Below, piece after piece: positions 18,385 through 18,434 of a stretch of 18,434 bases of DNA (positions are counted from its first letter, which is position 1; every line of letters starts with the position of its first letter). Location of the stretch: the NCBI GenBank assembly GCA_946479995.1, contig CAMLIU010000001.1:1-18434 (forward strand), in the 5' to 3' direction. Below the pieces are notes generated by a model that had not been told where the DNA came from, did not search any database, and saw only the letters and a program-made list of their open reading frames with translations. A program made the translations under genes and the position numbers. The stretch is from an uncultured Gemmatimonadota bacterium (GTDB lineage Bacteria > Gemmatimonadota > Gemmatimonadetes > Gemmatimonadales > Gemmatimonadaceae).

Positions 18385-18434
18385 CTACAGCTTCGTGGTG
18401 ACGTCCACGGCGATCGCCGATCGCGCCGCGAGGG
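18385..18434 (-). CDS. possible 3' end of an upstream gene in the PTS operon
   Basis: One minus-strand frame is open from the right edge and reads LAARSAIAVDVTTKL before a TAG at 18385-18387, 18 bp before the ATG of the PTS fusion. The spacing suggests a cotranscribed gene, but only about 15 residues are visible and no family can be assigned. It could also be a chance open frame. Confidence 0.35.
   Translation of the reverse strand, partial: LAARSAIAVDVTTKL

Overview
The window is high-GC DNA packed with protein-coding genes, and its codons are strongly G/C at the third position. It comes from a diderm (Gram-negative-type) bacterium: several products carry lipobox signal peptides, there is a periplasmic adaptor (HlyD) export system, and intergenic space is short. 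The mix of a DUF4136 lipoprotein, an SLC45-type sugar symporter, a PolX-N-terminal-like HhH protein, and few Shine-Dalgarno sequences would fit Gemmatimonadota or a neighbouring phylum. That is an inference from gene content, not a phylogenetic result. No rRNA, tRNA, IS element, integrase, phage gene or CRISPR array is visible.

Layout. Positions 1-983 (+): the 3' part of an ApbE flavin transferase, then a small Cys-rich protein. Positions 985-3826 (-): a tightly overlapping export operon (HlyD adaptor lipoprotein, ABC ATPase, ABC-2 permease). Positions 4063-5703 (+): a hybrid-free PAS-GAF sensor histidine kinase with no adjacent response regulator. Positions 5709-7879 (-): a two-gene polar-amino-acid ABC importer whose binding protein and permease are fused in one polypeptide. 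Positions 7955-9272 (-): a PolX-N-terminal-like helix-hairpin-helix protein and a DUF4136 lipoprotein.

Positions 9414-18434 form a sugar-use region. An SLC45/GPH-like MFS transporter (-) diverges from a secreted GH13 alpha-amylase (+). That amylase converges with, and overlaps by 37 bp, a second GH13 enzyme (-) predicted to be a lipoprotein. The second amylase lies at the end of a minus-strand operon: a cut-off gene at the right edge, then an EIIA-HPr-EI fusion, then PtsG-type EIICB with an extra Cys-less EIIB-like domain, then a 37-codon candidate ORF, then the amylase. Adjacent genes from the EIIA-HPr-EI fusion onward are joined by ATGA start/stop overlaps. Read together: the amylases cut alpha-glucan outside the cytoplasm, the MFS carrier probably imports maltose or oligosaccharide, and the self-contained PTS imports and phosphorylates glucose. 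No sugar-responsive regulator is present in the window.

Most genes are ordinary members of known families. The items most worth a second look are the duplicated EIIB-like domain lacking its phosphorylatable cysteine, the small ORF wedged between ptsG and the amylase, the unassigned C-terminal domain on the HhH protein, and the antisense 3' overlap of the two amylases. I found no clear evidence of a wholly new system.
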